64,000 nt of DNA from Pseudomonas sp. G2-4 (GTDB lineage: Bacteria; Pseudomonadota; Gammaproteobacteria; Pseudomonadales; Pseudomonadaceae), in the NCBI RefSeq assembly GCF_030064125.1, contig NZ_CP125957.1, positions 248,001-312,000 of the forward strand, given 5' to 3'. Below, piece by piece: positions 63,940 to 64,000 of this stretch. The position numbers and the translations under genes are program-made. The notes under the pieces are model-generated. The model was given only the letters and a program-made list of their open reading frames with translations, was not told where the DNA came from and did not search any database. Each line of letters opens with the position of its first letter. The first letter of the stretch is position 1.

Positions 63940-64000
63940 TCAGCCCTCATCCCCGTCATCATCATCCCCACCATCGACCTTCATCCCCAGCTCCTTGATC
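63940..64000 (-). CDS. C-terminal end of a nitrogen regulator, probably NtrC (5' part outside window)
   Basis: Only the last 20 codons are inside the window: IKELGMKVDGG followed by an acidic tail DDDDGDEG and TGA. The sequence KIKELGM fits the last HTH helix of NtrC (RNTLTRKIKELGM) and trmL/secB neighbourhood in Pseudomonas supports it. Too short to be certain. Confidence 0.5.
   Translation of the reverse strand, partial: IKELGMKVDGGDDDDGDEG

Overview
The window is high-GC chromosomal DNA from a Pseudomonas, most likely of the fluorescens group. Evidence: Pseudomonas-type gene order (hisB-hisH-DUF2164-hisA-hisF; mutY-yggX-tRNA-Phe; secB-grxC-rhodanese-gpmI-envC-ctpA; an ntrC-like gene at the right edge), abundant GTGGGAGCGAGC..GCTCGC REP/REPIN repeats, and agmatine catabolism by AguA/AguB. 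I ran no database search; names come from recognised motifs and context.

Layout. 1-5.7 kb (minus): dctB-dctD C4-dicarboxylate sensor/regulator and the translationally coupled dTDP-L-rhamnose operon rfbBACD. 5.9-11.5 kb (plus): a 970-residue kinase/M23-like/aminotransferase fusion, aguB, aguA and a small protein. 11.8-16.4 kb: an OprD porin, then a module of amino-acid-type 2OG-Fe dioxygenase, GNAT acetyltransferase and AzlC/AzlD exporter with a convergent LysR gene. 16.8-21.7 kb: three toxin-antitoxin loci (RelB/YafQ-like, Xre/RES, HicAB-like with a damaged toxin) around a chemoreceptor, then a DHFR-like reductase.

21.7-34.9 kb is variable. It holds a candidate structured RNA with a 40-residue minus-strand ORF, a repeat-flanked gene remnant, an AAA ATPase with a palindromic operator, and an AT-rich island of about 10.7 kb that appears to be inserted at the 3' end of tRNA-Thr(TGT). 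The island carries an unknown gene, a three-gene ABC-three-component (ABC-3C) system (Cap4-like nuclease effector, middle component, DUF3732 ABC ATPase), a retron with RT-TOPRIM protein and recognisable msr-msd RNA, an Integrase_1-type recombinase with a partner ORF, and a P4-type integrase beside the tRNA. This looks like a mobile phage-defence island.

35.3-64 kb is mostly conserved core: a basic amino-acid ABC importer plus methyltransferase; heme oxygenase and bacteriophytochrome (bphO-bphP) with a YhcG-family remnant fused in frame upstream of bphO and two related small genes on either side; tRNA-Phe, yggX-mutY-asmA; panM-like; an OFA-family transporter; his genes; envelope and peptidoglycan genes ctpA and envC; gpmI; rhodanese, glutaredoxin and secB; trmL; a repeat/terminator array; and the 3' end of an ntrC-like gene.

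The most interesting points are the ABC-3C and retron pair in one tRNA-borne island, the dioxygenase-acetyltransferase-AzlCD module, the kinase/phospho-lyase-like fusion beside agmatine catabolism, and the unexplained structured RNA at about 22.1-22.3 kb.
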